From positions 1,054,001 through 1,118,000 of the forward strand of contig NZ_CP064873.1 in NCBI RefSeq assembly GCF_019056515.1: a stretch of 64,000 nt of DNA, written 5' to 3'. This DNA comes from Microbacterium paraoxydans (GTDB lineage Bacteria > Actinomycetota > Actinomycetes > Actinomycetales > Microbacteriaceae). Below the pieces are notes generated by a model. That model saw only the letters and a program-made list of their open reading frames with translations. It did no database searches and was not told the origin of the DNA. Each line of letters opens with the position of its first letter. The stretch's first letter is position 1. Below, piece by piece: positions 1 to 9,400 of this stretch. The position numbers and the translations under genes are program-made.

Positions 1-149
1 ACATCCCGTGGGACACCGTGACGCCGAACGGACTGCGGCTGCTCAACCCGGGCTCTCCCACCGACCGGCGCCGGCAGCCGGTGCACACGATGATGCACGT
101 CGTGGTCGACGGACGCGATGTCGAGGCGACCCTGGTGTCGCTCCGATGA
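1..149 (+). CDS. Metallophosphoesterase, YfcE-like (C-terminal fragment)
   Basis: The gene runs in from the left edge; about 48 codons are visible, read in frame from base 3 to the TGA at 147-149. The fragment contains LLNPGSPTDRR followed by a short beta-rich tail. That NPGSPT-type motif is typical of the metal-binding C-terminal part of YfcE/MJ0936-type calcineurin-like phosphodiesterases. The stop overlaps the next start (ATGA), so the two genes are probably translationally coupled. The N-terminal metal ligands lie outside the window, so the family call rests on one motif and substrate cannot be inferred. Confidence 0.6.
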   Translation, partial: IPWDTVTPNGLRLLNPGSPTDRRRQPVHTMMHVVVDGRDVEATLVSLR

Positions 150-649
150 CCGACGACGGAGCCGATGTCCCGATCGCCTACCGGGCGCCGATGCGCTCCC
201 GCGACGACACCGTCGCCCCGGGGGTCGCGGTCGAGCGGGCGCTCGCCGGAGGGGTGTGCGGCATGGGTGGGCGGCTCGACAGCCCGCCCCGCTCCCTGAC
301 CGCGGCGCTCGCGGCCGTCGACGCCCGTCATGGCGAGCGAGCGGCGCGGCGGCTGAAGCGCTTCGCGGCGCTTCCGACGGGAACCCTCGTCTGGACGCGG
401 GACGTCGACGGGTACTTCTGGCTCGGGACGCTGACGGGGCCGTGGCGCTACGACGACGATCCGGCGGCGGTGGCGGCAGACCTCGTGCATGTGCGCGACT
501 GCACCTGGTCGTCGCGCCCGGTGGCGCCTTCCGATGTCCCGCCGGGCGTCACGGCCACGTTCGCCCGCGGGGGACGCAACGGCCAGCGCATCCGCACGGC
601 CGAGGTCGGGGAGCAGTCAGCCGCACTCTGGGAGCGCGGCCTCCGCTGA
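146..649 (+). CDS. Uncharacterised 167-aa protein
   Basis: The ATG at 146 overlaps the upstream TGA (ATGA), which decides the start. No signal peptide or membrane segment is visible. The middle carries TLVWTRDVDGYFWLGTLTG then PWRYD, followed by VHVRDCTW. This alternation of hydrophobic strands and conserved W/R/Y resembles the small SH3/PUA-like barrel that precedes some Mrr-type and related nucleases, but no nuclease domain is attached here. The C-terminal FARGGRNGQRI is probably part of the same fold. Function is unknown; coupling to the phosphoesterase is the only contextual clue. Confidence 0.7.
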   Translation: MTDDGADVPIAYRAPMRSRDDTVAPGVAVERALAGGVCGMGGRLDSPPRSLTAALAAVDARHGERAARRLKRFAALPTGTLVWTRDVDGYFWLGTLTGPWRYDDDPAAVAADLVHVRDCTWSSRPVAPSDVPPGVTATFARGGRNGQRIRTAEVGEQSAALWERGLR

Positions 650-657
650 TCCGCGCC

Positions 658-1017
658 TCAGCGCCAGATCGCGGCGATGGCCGCGTTGACCGCGGTGAGG
701 ATGCCCACGAGCCAGAAGACCGCGGGCGGCACCACCTGGTCGCGCTTCTGGCGCGCCGTCCCGATCCCGAGCAGGGCGCCGATCGCGAGGAGGATGACGA
801 GCTTCGTGCCGATCTTGGCGTAGTTCATCTCGACGCCCTCGGGAAGGCCCCACGGGGCGGCGAGGGCGAGGCCGGCGACCGCGGCGATCGTCATGCCGAT
901 GGTCATCAGACGCGTGAACACCCGCTTGCCACCGAACGCCTGCGCCGCCCAGGCCCCGAAGAGCACGGCGAAGCCGATGAGGTGGACGAAGAGCACGATG
1001 TGGCGCAGGGTCTCCAT
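658..1017 (-). CDS. Small integral membrane protein, 119 aa
   Basis: The product has about four hydrophobic helices: HIVLFVHLIGFAVLFGAW, a second in the 40s, a third in the 70s to 80s and a C-terminal one. It has no recognised domain; some close actinobacterial proteins are simply called membrane proteins. I chose the ATG at 1017 over an in-frame GTG at 1056 because TACGGT ends exactly 6 nt upstream of 1017, matching the leaderless promoters seen throughout the window. The gene converges with the 146-649 gene, with 8 bp between the stops. Confidence 0.75.
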   Translation of the reverse strand: METLRHIVLFVHLIGFAVLFGAWAAQAFGGKRVFTRLMTIGMTIAAVAGLALAAPWGLPEGVEMNYAKIGTKLVILLAIGALLGIGTARQKRDQVVPPAVFWLVGILTAVNAAIAAIWR

Positions 1018-1102
1018 GCCCTCACCGTACGAGAGCGCGGCGTTCCGCGCCACCAAGGCACGCCTGACCTCGCGCCCGCGATCGGGCGCGAGGCGGAGGG
1101 GG

Positions 1103-1576
1103 TCAGCCGCGCAGCTCGCGGATCACGAGGGCGGTGCGCAGCGCGGCATCCGCGGCCTCCGCGCCCTTGTCCTCCTTCGAGCCCTCCAGGCCCGCGCGGT
1201 CCAGCCCCTGCTTCTCGTCGTCGAGCGTGAGGAGCCCGAACCCGACGGGCTTGCCGGCATCGAGGGAGACGCGGGTGAGGCCGTCGGTCGCCGCCGCCGA
1301 GACGTACTCGAAGTGCGGCGTGCCGCCACGGATGATGACCCCGAGGGCGACCACCGCGTCCGCACCGCCGGCGAAGGCGGCCTGTGCGGCCACGGCGAGC
1401 TCGAACGAACCGGGCACTCGCACGAGCCGATGCGTCGCCCCCGCCTCGTCGAGCACCCGCTGGGCGCCGGCGATCAGGCCGTTCGAGATCACCTCGTGCC
1501 AGGTGCCGGCGATCACGACGACCTCCAGCCCCCGCCCGTCGATGTTCCCCGTCTTCGGTGCTCCGGCGCCGCTCAT
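1103..1576 (-). CDS. ribH: 6,7-dimethyl-8-ribityllumazine synthase
   Basis: This 157-aa enzyme condenses 5-amino-6-ribitylamino-uracil with 3,4-dihydroxy-2-butanone 4-phosphate, the penultimate step of riboflavin synthesis. Family landmarks are visible: VRVPGSFELA around residues 52-61 (pyrimidine binding) and GVIIRGGTPHFEYV around 79-92 with the catalytic His88. Length is normal for the family. Its ATG overlaps the stop of ribBA (ATGA), and it is the last gene of the ribD-ribE-ribBA-ribH operon, so it should be under the FMN riboswitch at 4672-4803. Confidence 0.95.
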   Translation of the reverse strand: MSGAGAPKTGNIDGRGLEVVVIAGTWHEVISNGLIAGAQRVLDEAGATHRLVRVPGSFELAVAAQAAFAGGADAVVALGVIIRGGTPHFEYVSAAATDGLTRVSLDAGKPVGFGLLTLDDEKQGLDRAGLEGSKEDKGAEAADAALRTALVIRELRG

Positions 1577-2841
1577 TCCTCGTCCTTTCCTGCCGCGAGG
1601 GCCTCGGCGAGCTCTGCTTCGCCGATGATGTGGCCCATGCGGTCGCGCTTGGTCTCCAGGTACTGGTGGTTGTTCGGGCCCACGCCCACGATCAGCGGCA
1701 CCTGCTCGACGACGTCGAGGCCGAGCTCGCGCAGCTTGTTCACCTTGTCGGTGTTGTTGGTGAGCAGCCGGACCTTCGAGACGCCCAGGTCGGTGAGGAT
1801 CCCGGCCGCCGCGGCGTAGTCGCGGGCGTCCGCGGGGAGCCCCAGCGCCAGGTTCGCGTCGACGGTGTCCAGGCCGTCCTCCTGCAGGCTGTAGGCCCGC
1901 AGCTTGTTGATGAGCCCGATGCCGCGTCCCTCGTGCCCCCGCATGTAGATGACGATGCCGCCCTCGCGGTCGATCGCGTCCAGCGCGGCGTCCAGCTGCG
2001 GCCCGCACTCGCACTTCTGGGAGCCGAACGCCTCGCCGGTCAGGCACTCGGAGTGCACGCGCACGAGGGCGGTCTCGGTCGGCTCGCCGGACACGACCGC
2101 GATGTGGTCGGTGCCGGTGACGCGGTCCTTGTAGGCGAGGAAGCGGAACGTGCCGTGGTCGGTGGGCACGGTGGCGTCGGCACGGAGGCTCACACGGCGT
2201 CCACGCTGGGCGGCCGGTGTCGCTCCGTCCGGGTCGATCTCGTTGAGGTGCGCGATCAGCTGCTCGATCGTGATGACCGGCACGCCGTCGCGGGCGCCCA
2301 GTTCGAGAAGCCCGGGAAGCCGCATCATGCTGCCATCCTCGGCGACGACCTCCGCGATCGCGCCGACCGGCCGGAGGCCGGCGAGCTTCATGAGCTCGAC
2401 CGCGGCCTCCGTGTGACCGCTGCGCTCGCGCACACCGCCGTCGACGGCCCGGAGCGGCAGCACGTGGCCGGGGCGGATGATGCTCGTCGCCGTCGAGGAC
2501 GGATCGGCCAGGACGTTGAGGGTGTGCGCGCGGTCGCTCGCGCTGATCCCCGTCGTCACCCCTTCCGCGGCGTCGACGCTCACGGTGTAGGCGGTGGAGC
2601 GGGCGTCTTCACTGGCCGCGACCATCGGCGGGAGGTTGAGGCTGTCCGCGAGGTCGGTGGGCATCGGCGCGCAGATGAAGCCGGACGACCAGCGCACCGT
2701 CCACGCCACCCATTCGGGGGTGGCGAGCTCGGCGGAGAGGACGACGTCCCCCTCGTTCTCGCGGTTCTCGTCGTCGGCCACGAGCACGGGCCGGCCGGCG
2801 CGCAGCGCCTCCAGGGCCTCGGGGATGGTTGCCAGGCTCAT
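1573..2841 (-). CDS. ribBA: Bifunctional DHBP synthase / GTP cyclohydrolase II
   Basis: A 422-aa fusion that supplies both precursors of the riboflavin pathway. The N-terminal half is DHBP synthase: the acidic metal loop DDENRENEGDV starts near residue 23 and RSGHTEAAVEL near 140 holds the second metal His. The C-terminal half is GTP cyclohydrolase II: zinc cysteines lie at about 266, 277 and 279 (HSEC, KCEC), followed by RGHEGRGIGL near 301. The start overlaps the ribE stop and the stop overlaps the ribH start, both as ATGA, so translation is tightly coupled through the operon. Confidence 0.95.
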   Translation of the reverse strand: MSLATIPEALEALRAGRPVLVADDENRENEGDVVLSAELATPEWVAWTVRWSSGFICAPMPTDLADSLNLPPMVAASEDARSTAYTVSVDAAEGVTTGISASDRAHTLNVLADPSSTATSIIRPGHVLPLRAVDGGVRERSGHTEAAVELMKLAGLRPVGAIAEVVAEDGSMMRLPGLLELGARDGVPVITIEQLIAHLNEIDPDGATPAAQRGRRVSLRADATVPTDHGTFRFLAYKDRVTGTDHIAVVSGEPTETALVRVHSECLTGEAFGSQKCECGPQLDAALDAIDREGGIVIYMRGHEGRGIGLINKLRAYSLQEDGLDTVDANLALGLPADARDYAAAAGILTDLGVSKVRLLTNNTDKVNKLRELGLDVVEQVPLIVGVGPNNHQYLETKRDRMGHIIGEAELAEALAAGKDEE

Positions 2842-3542
2842 CGCGAGCCCCCTTCCGGTGCGGCGCGGAACGCGAGCAGGCGCTCGACGTGCCGCGCGAG
2901 GATGTCGGTCTCGAGGTTCACGCGGTCGCCGACCGCGCGCGTGCCGAGGGTGGTCGCCGCCAGGGTCTCCGGGATGAGCGAAACTTCGAACCAGTGCCCG
3001 CCCCGGGCCCCCGAGCCGTCCTGGGTCCCCGAGCCGTCCTGGGTCCCTGAGCCTTCCTGGGTCCCTGAGCCTGTCGAAGGGTCCGGCGGGCTCACCGCAC
3101 TCACCGTCAGCGAGGTGCCGTCGACCGAGATGGAGCCCTTGTCGACGACGAGCGGCGCGAGGTCGTCCGGAAGGCTGATGCGGAGCACGCTCCACTGCGC
3201 GCCCGGGCGCACCTCGAGCACGACACCGGTCCCGTCGACGTGGCCCTGCACGATGTGCCCGCCGAGCCGCGCGCCCACGGGCATCGCCTTCTCGATGTTG
3301 ACCCTGGTCCCGACGCTCGCCGTAGCGAGGGCCGCGACGTCGAGCGTCTGCTTCATGACGTCGGCGTCGAAGGTCTCGGCCGTGGAGCCGACGACGGTCA
3401 GGCAGACGCCGGAGACCGCGATCGACTCCCCGTGCACGGCGTCGGCGGCCGCCTTCGGTGCGCGGACGGTGAGCCGCCAGCCGTCGCCCGACTCGGCGAT
3501 GGCGGTGATCTCGCCGATCTCCTCGATGATTCCGGTGAACAT
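2838..3542 (-). CDS. ribE: Riboflavin synthase, alpha chain
   Basis: This 234-aa protein dismutates two lumazine molecules to riboflavin. It has the two tandem lumazine-binding barrels: MFTGIIEEIG and SGVCLTV in repeat one, SVDGTSLTV in repeat two. The oddity is a low-complexity stretch at about residues 153-181, made of GSGTQ(E/D) units. It is encoded by a DNA repeat at 3005-3081 and interrupts a loop of the second barrel just after the SLTVSAV strand. The reading frame stays open, so the protein is probably functional with a surface loop extension. The start forms TGATG with the ribD stop. Confidence 0.93.
   Translation of the reverse strand: MFTGIIEEIGEITAIAESGDGWRLTVRAPKAAADAVHGESIAVSGVCLTVVGSTAETFDADVMKQTLDVAALATASVGTRVNIEKAMPVGARLGGHIVQGHVDGTGVVLEVRPGAQWSVLRISLPDDLAPLVVDKGSISVDGTSLTVSAVSPPDPSTGSGTQEGSGTQDGSGTQDGSGARGGHWFEVSLIPETLAATTLGTRAVGDRVNLETDILARHVERLLAFRAAPEGGSR
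3005..3081. repeat. 18-bp tandem repeat ending in a REP-like element, inside ribE
   Basis: Three 18-bp units lie head to tail: 3005-3022, 3023-3040 and 3041-3058, of the form GGGTCCCYGAGCCKTCCT. A fourth, longer copy at 3059-3081 reads GGGTCCCTGAGCCTGTCG followed by AAGGG. Unit length is a multiple of three, so the copies are translated in frame as GSGTQ(E/D). The last copy is nearly identical to copies inside ppc at 14599-14663, pointing to a dispersed family that inserts into genes. Confidence 0.9.
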
Positions 3543-4600
3543 CAGAGGCTTCCCTCCTTCTCCGGGCCCGCGTGGTCCGGGTCGTCCGCGTCCGCAGGAT
3601 GCGCGATCGCGAGCAGGTCTGCGCCCAATGGCAGCCATTCGTCCACGACGAGGCGGCGCGCCTGGTCGATCGAGCGGACGCCGATGTCGGTCACGGCCAG
3701 GCGGCTCCCGCCCAGGAGGACCGGGGCGACATAGGCGAGCACACGGTCCGCGAGCCCGGCGGCGAGGAACGCGCTGGCGAGCGTCGGGCCGCCCTCCACG
3801 AACAGCGTCTGGATGCCGCGCTCGTGCAGCGCGGCGAGGACCGCCGACAGGTCGTGCGTGTCGAAGAACAACGGCGTGTGCGGATGACGGTGCACCGCCG
3901 CATCCGCAGGGGTGGGCCGCGCGCCGATCACGACCGGGACGGGCTGATGCGGAAGGAGCTCGTCGCTGGCGCGGGCGGTGAGCGCGGGGTCGTCGGCGAG
4001 CACGGTGCCGGTGCCGACCGCGATGGCGTCGGCCGCGGCGCGTCGCCGGTGCACGTCGGCACGCGCCTCGGGCCCGGTGATCCACTGGCTGGTGCCGTCG
4101 TCCGCTGCAGCCCTGCCGTCGAGGCTCTGCGCCCACTTGACGGTGACGTGCGGACGGCCGCGTCGCGCCGCGAAGAGCCAGTCGCCGATCAGCGCGCGTG
4201 CGTCCGCGGCCCGTTCGCCGGACTCGACGCTGACGCCCGCGGCGCGCAGCCGCTCCGCGCCGCCGCCGGAGACCTCACCCGGGTCGTCGAGGGCGTAGAC
4301 GACCCTGGCCACCCCGGCCTCGATGAGCGCGAGCGCGCACGGACCGGTGCGACCGGTGTGGTTGCACGGTTCGAGGGTGACGACCGCGGTCGCGCCGCGT
4401 GCGGCGCCGGGGGCGAGCTTCGACAGCGCGTCGACCTCGGCATGCGGAGTGCCGGAGCCCCGGTGCCAGCCCTCGGCTAGCACCTCGCCGTCGGGGGAGA
4501 GGAGCACGGCGCCCACCTGCGGATTGACTCCGCGGGGGCCTCGGGTCGCGAGGGCGAGCGCGCGATCCATCGCGCGGCGCTCTGTCGCGGTCACTGCCAT
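3542..4600 (-). CDS. ribD: Diaminohydroxyphosphoribosylaminopyrimidine deaminase / reductase
   Basis: This 352-aa bifunctional enzyme carries out the second and third steps of the pyrimidine branch of riboflavin synthesis. The N-terminal deaminase domain has the zinc motif HAEVDA (about 53-58) and PCNHTGRTGPC (about 78-88). The C-terminal NADPH reductase begins near HVTVKWAQSLDGR (about 150) and contains FVEGGPTLASAF. It is the first gene of the operon, directly downstream of the FMN riboswitch, with roughly 70 nt between the aptamer and the ATG. Confidence 0.95.
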   Translation of the reverse strand: MAVTATERRAMDRALALATRGPRGVNPQVGAVLLSPDGEVLAEGWHRGSGTPHAEVDALSKLAPGAARGATAVVTLEPCNHTGRTGPCALALIEAGVARVVYALDDPGEVSGGGAERLRAAGVSVESGERAADARALIGDWLFAARRGRPHVTVKWAQSLDGRAAADDGTSQWITGPEARADVHRRRAAADAIAVGTGTVLADDPALTARASDELLPHQPVPVVIGARPTPADAAVHRHPHTPLFFDTHDLSAVLAALHERGIQTLFVEGGPTLASAFLAAGLADRVLAYVAPVLLGGSRLAVTDIGVRSIDQARRLVVDEWLPLGADLLAIAHPADADDPDHAGPEKEGSL

Positions 4601-4671
4601 CCGTCGTCCTCTCTGGCGGCCTCGGGGTCGCTGCAGGGGGGCGGAACGGACGCACGCGCGTGCGCCTCGTG

Positions 4672-4803
4672 CTGCCTCCCTTCCGGACTAGCGAGGTGTC
4701 CCTCGCATCACCGTCGGTTCCGGAATTCCACCGGATCGGCATCCCGATCACTCGGAACGCTCGCGGACTGTCACCGCCGGTTCGGATTCCCACCGACCCC
4801 GGA
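4672..4803 (-). promoter_or_regulatory. FMN riboswitch (RFN element)
   Basis: Read on the minus strand, the element begins GGGGTCGGTGGGAATCCGAA, continues ACCGGCGGTGACAGTCCGCG, then GGTGGAATTCCGGAACCGAC, and closes with AGTCCGGAAGGGAGG. These are the conserved blocks of the six-helix FMN aptamer, in order. It sits immediately upstream of ribD. FMN binding is expected to turn off ribD-ribE-ribBA-ribH. A possible -10 box, TACACT, lies upstream near 4823-4828; no good -35 box is visible. Confidence 0.95.
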
Positions 4804-4877
4804 GCACGTTGCTGCTCTGAGTGTACTCAACGCGTCCGCGCCCGTTTCATTCCGTGGCAGGGGCCCTTCCCCGCCCC

Positions 4878-5741
4878 TCACTTGAGCAGGCGGGAGAGCC
4901 GCCGATCGGCGAGCACCTTGCCGCCGGTCTGACAGGTGGGGCAGTACTCCAGGGAGCGGTCGGCGAAGAACACGCTGCGCACCTCATCGCCGCAGACCGG
5001 GCACGCCTCGCCCCGGCGGGCGTGCACCCGCATGCCGCGGCGCTTGGCGTCCTTGAGATCAGCCGGAGGTTTGCCCGCGGCGGCCGCGACGGCCTCGGCG
5101 AGGGTCTCCTGCATCGCCGCGAACAGGCGGTCGATCTCGGCGTCGTCCAGCGTGCCGGCGATCGCATACGGCGACATGCGGGCCGCGTGCAGGATCTCGT
5201 CCGAGTAGGCGTTGCCGATGCCCGCGATCACGCCCTGGTCGCGGAGCAGCCCCTTGATCTGCATCCGACGGTCGTCCAGCAGCGCGGCGAAGGCGTCGCG
5301 CGTGAAGGACGGATCGAGCGGGTCGGGGCCGAGCCGAGCGATGCCGGGCACCTCGGCGGGGTCGCGGACCACGTACACGGCCAGCGACTTCTTCGTCCCG
5401 GCCTCGGTCAGGTCGAAGCCGCTGCCGTCGTCGAGGGCGATCCGCAGCGCGATGGGCGACTTGCCCGGCTTGAGGAGCGTGGTCGGCAGAGTGTCGTACC
5501 AGCGCAGCCATCCGGCCTTCGCCAGGTGGAAGACGAGGTGCAGCTCGGACCCGCAGCACAGCACCACGAACTTGCCGCGGCGCTCCGCGCCGGTGATCGC
5601 CGCGCCTTCCAGTGCCGAGATCGGCGGGTCGTAGGTCTTGAGCGCGGCGATCGCGGCCACGGAGGCACGGGTGATCGTGCGTCCGGTGGTGCGCTCGCCG
5701 AGGAACGCGACGAGTCCTTCGACCTCCGGCATCTCAGGCAT
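4878..5741 (-). CDS. Fpg/Nei family DNA glycosylase
   Basis: This 287-aa protein removes oxidised bases from DNA. It starts MPEMPEVEG, giving the N-terminal Pro nucleophile and Glu3 after Met removal. The helix-two-turn-helix region contains GVIAGIGNAYSDEIL, and the C-terminus has a CPVC...CPTC zinc finger. The order is canonical, but the sequence (for example AGTKKSLAVYVV) is unlike the main MutM, so it may be a paralogue with different lesion preference. CAGGAT ends 6 nt upstream of the ATG, suggesting a leaderless transcript. It stops about 75 bp upstream of the FMN riboswitch region. Confidence 0.88.
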   Translation of the reverse strand: MPEMPEVEGLVAFLGERTTGRTITRASVAAIAALKTYDPPISALEGAAITGAERRGKFVVLCCGSELHLVFHLAKAGWLRWYDTLPTTLLKPGKSPIALRIALDDGSGFDLTEAGTKKSLAVYVVRDPAEVPGIARLGPDPLDPSFTRDAFAALLDDRRMQIKGLLRDQGVIAGIGNAYSDEILHAARMSPYAIAGTLDDAEIDRLFAAMQETLAEAVAAAAGKPPADLKDAKRRGMRVHARRGEACPVCGDEVRSVFFADRSLEYCPTCQTGGKVLADRRLSRLLK

Positions 5742-5790
5742 GCAGCCATCCTGTCACCGGGGTCCGACGCTGTCACGCGTGGACGTGCGG

Positions 5791-6354
5791 TCAGAGCACC
5801 GACCACTCGACCGGCGTCCGGTCGTCCTCACGCAGCAGCCCGGCGAGCCAGCCGTCGTCCCGTCCGCGCTGGCTGGTGAGTCCCTGGCGCATGGTGCCCT
5901 CGAAGCGGAAGCCGAGGGCGCGGGCGGCGCGGGCGGAGGGGACGTTGCCCACGACGGCCTGCCAGCGGATGCGGGCGAGGCCGAGCTCCGCGAAGCCCCA
6001 ATCGAGCACGGCCCGCGCGGCCTCGACGAGGTAGCCGCGGCCGCGGGCGTTCGCGACGACCCAGTAGCCGAGCTCGGCATGGCCCCCGGCCGGATGCTCC
6101 CCGATGTGGTGGAGTCCGACCATGCCCACGAGGACGTCGTCGGCGTAGACACCCCAGACGGTCTGCGAGCCGTCCTCCCACCACTGCTCGACGAGGGCGA
6201 CGAAGTCCTCCGCGTCCTGCCGGAAGTAAGGGGAGGGCACCGTCGTCCACCGCGCGATCTCCGGGTCCTGGCACGCCTCGGTGATCGCGTCGACATCCGC
6301 CTCCGTCGGGGCGTGGAGGACGAGTCGTGCGGTGGTGAGGGTGACCGGAAGCAT
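5791..6354 (-). CDS. GNAT family N-acetyltransferase, RimJ/RimL-like
   Basis: A 187-aa protein with the RimJ/RimL layout: an N-terminal TARLVL strand, HAELGYWV around residue 90, the acetyl-CoA loop ANARGRGYLVEAA around 104-116 and GNVPSARAARALGFRFEG in the 130s-140s. Members acetylate protein N-termini or small amines; the substrate cannot be read from the sequence. TAGGCT ends 6 nt upstream of the ATG, so the mRNA is probably leaderless. It is divergent from mfd across a 143-bp gap. Confidence 0.85.
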   Translation of the reverse strand: MLPVTLTTARLVLHAPTEADVDAITEACQDPEIARWTTVPSPYFRQDAEDFVALVEQWWEDGSQTVWGVYADDVLVGMVGLHHIGEHPAGGHAELGYWVVANARGRGYLVEAARAVLDWGFAELGLARIRWQAVVGNVPSARAARALGFRFEGTMRQGLTSQRGRDDGWLAGLLREDDRTPVEWSVL

Positions 6355-6421
6355 CCGTCCAGCCTAAAACGCTCGACCCGGCCCCTTCGGTTCGCCCCGG
6401 CCTCTTCCGCGCGTCCGTAAC

Positions 6422-6458
6422 GGGGTGGGAGGCACGGAAAGGGGTGGGATGCACGGAA
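6422..6458. repeat. 19-bp tandem duplication upstream of mfd
   Basis: Two copies of an 18-bp sequence, GGGGTGGGAGGCACGGAA at 6422-6439 and GGGGTGGGATGCACGGAA at 6441-6458, differ at one base and are separated by one A. They sit between the divergent promoters of the acetyltransferase and mfd, about 30-60 bp upstream of the mfd -10 box (TAGGCT, 6486-6491). The second copy contains GGATGCACG, which is also the core of the repeat cluster at 47.0-48.3 kb. Confidence 0.7.
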
Positions 6459-6497
6459 GCCGACCGCAGTGTCGGTGGGCGCGATTAGGCTTGTCCG

Positions 6498-9400
6498 GTG
6501 ACTGTTCCGGGGATTCTGCGCGCCTTGGAAGAGGCGTCTCTGTATCGTGACGCTCTCGCCTGGGCGCACACCGACGCCGACCTCGGCCTGGTCGACGGGC
6601 TCGACGCGCCCGTGCTCGCCGGTCTGCTCGCCAAGCGCGCGGCGGCCGGCCACCCGGCGGCGCTGCTGGCCGTGGTGCCCACGGGGCGCCGCGCGGAATC
6701 GGTCGCGCAGGCCCTGGAGACGTACGTCCCGGACGCCGAGGTGCTCACCTTCCCCGCCTGGGAGACGCTGCCGCACGAGCGCCTCAGCCCCAGCCCGGAC
6801 ACGGTCGGCCTGCGACTGCAGACCCTGCGGCGCGTCGCCGAGTGGTCCGGGGAGCGTCCCCTCGTGGTCGTGGCCTCCGTGCGCGCCGCGCTCCAGCCCA
6901 TCGCCGGGAACCTCGGCGACATCGTGCCGCTCGAGCTGACCGTGGGCAGCCGCGGCAACGAGCTCGACCACGTCGCCGAGCAGCTCGTGGAACGGGCGTA
7001 CTCCCGCGTCGACATGGTGTCGCGACGAGGCGAGTTCGCCGTCCGCGGCGGCATCCTCGACGTCTTCCCTCCCACGTCGGAGCACCCCTACCGCGTGGAG
7101 TTCTTCGGCGACGAGATCGATCAGATCCGCGCGTTCTCCGTGGCGGACCAGCGTTCCCTCCCCGGCGATGTGCCGCGCGTCGACCTCCCGCCCAGCCGCG
7201 AGCTCCTGCTCACCGCCGAGGTGCGGGAGCGCGCCAGGGCGCTCATCGGTGGCTTCCCGGCCATCAGCGGCATGCTCGAGAAGATGGCCGAGGGCATCCC
7301 GGTCGAGGGCATGGAGTCGCTGCTGCCCGCGGTCGCCGGCCCCCTCAAGTCGCTCGTCGAGTACCTGCCCGAGGGCACGGCGACCGCCGTGATCGACCCG
7401 GAGCGCTCGACCGCCCGCGCCCTCACCCTCGGCGAGACGAACCGCGAGTTCCTCGACGCCGCCTGGAGCGCGGCGACCTCCGGTGCCTCCGCCCCCATCG
7501 ATCTCGGCGCCGGCGACTTCCTCACCATCGCCGACCTGCGCGAGGTCGTCCGCGACCGGGGCGGCGTGTGGTGGCGGCTGAGCCCATTCGGGATCGGCGA
7601 TGCGACCGCGGAGAGCGTCGAGGCGGCCACCGTCATCCCCTCCTTCCACGGCAACGTCGACGGCGCCATCGCCTTCGTCGACGCGAAGGTCGCCGACGGC
7701 TGGCGCGTGGTCGTGCTCGCGACCGGACACGGCCTCGTCGACCGCGCCCGCGACGTGCTGTCCGACCGCGGCATCGCGGCGCGGGTCGTCGAGACCATCG
7801 CGGACGCGCCGGACCCGGGGGTCGCGACCCTCACCGTCGGCGGCGTCGAAGCCGGCTTCCAGGTGCCGGAGGCGAAGCTCGCCGTCCTCACCGACAACGA
7901 GTTCTACGGCCGCACCATCGGCGGCGACCAGCGCGTCGTCAAGAAGCTCGCCTCCCGTCGGAAGAACGTCGTCGATCCGCTGCAGCTCAAGCAGGGCGAC
8001 TTCGTCGTGCATGCCACGCACGGCATCGGCCGCTTCGTCGAGATGACCCAGCGCGAGGTCTCCACCGGGGGCCGCAACGCCGCGAAGTCCGTCCGCGACT
8101 ACCTCGTGCTGGAGTATGCGCCGTCGAAGCGCGGCTACCCCGGCGACAAGCTGTTCGTCCCCACCGACCAGCTCGACCTCCTGTCGAAGTACGTCGGCGG
8201 CGAGGCCCCGACGCTGTCGAAGATGGGCGGCAGCGATTGGGCGCAGGCCAAGGGCAAGGCGCGCAAGGCGGTCCGCGACATCGCCGTCGAGCTCGTCAAG
8301 CTCTACTCCGCCCGGATGAGCGCCAAGGGGTACGCCTTCGGCCCGGACACCCCCTGGCAGCGCGAGCTGGAGGAGGCGTTCCCGTTCGCGGAGACCCAGG
8401 ACCAGCTGCAGACCATCGACGAGATCAAGGCCGACATGGAGCGGCCCATCCCGATGGACCGGCTGCTCTCGGGCGATGTCGGCTTCGGCAAGACCGAGGT
8501 CGCCGTCCGTGCGGCGTTCAAGGCCATCCAGGACGGCAAGCAGGTGGCGATGCTCGTCCCGACGACCCTGCTCGTCAAGCAGCACCTCGAGACGTTCACG
8601 GAGCGCTTCGCCGGGTTCCCGGTCAAGGTGCGGCCGCTGTCGCGGTTCCAGACCGACAAGGAGGCGCGGCTCACGCTGCAGGGCCTCCTCGACGGCTCGG
8701 TGGACATGGTGATCGGCACGCACCGCATCCTCACCGAGCAGGTGCTGTTCAAGGATCTCGGCCTCATGATCATCGACGAGGAGCAGCGCTTCGGCGTCGA
8801 GCACAAGGACGCGCTGAAGAAGATGAAGACCAACGTCGACATCCTCGCGATGAGCGCCACCCCGATCCCGCGCACGCTGGAGATGGCGGTCACCGGCATC
8901 CGCGAGATGTCGACGCTCGCCACACCCCCGGAGGACCGGCACCCGATCCTCTCGTTCGTCGGACCCCGCAGCGACAAGCAGATCGCCGCCGCCATCCGCC
9001 GCGAGATCCTCCGCGAGGGGCAGGTCTTCTTCGTGCACAACCGCGTGCAGTCGATCCAGCGGGTCGCGGCCGAGCTCGCCGAGCTGGTCCCGGAGGCGCG
9101 GATCGCCGTGGCACACGGGCAGATGGGGGAGCACGCGCTGGAGCAGGTCGTCGACGACTTCTGGGAGCGCAAGTTCGACGTCCTCGTCTCGACCACGATC
9201 ATCGAGACCGGCCTCGACATCTCCAACGCGAACACGATCATCATCGACCGCGCCGACAAGTACGGGCTGAGCCAGCTCCACCAGCTCCGCGGACGCGTGG
9301 GTCGCGGACGGGAGCGCGCCTACGCGTACTTCCTTTACGACGACATGAAGCCGCTGAGCGAGACCGCGGCCGACCGGCTGCAGACCATCGCGGTCAACAA

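Noticed and set aside
3005..3081. Frameshift or assembly error in ribE
   Set aside because: The unit is 18 bp and the frame stays open through to a correct riboflavin synthase C-terminus; the same element is found cleanly in ppc.
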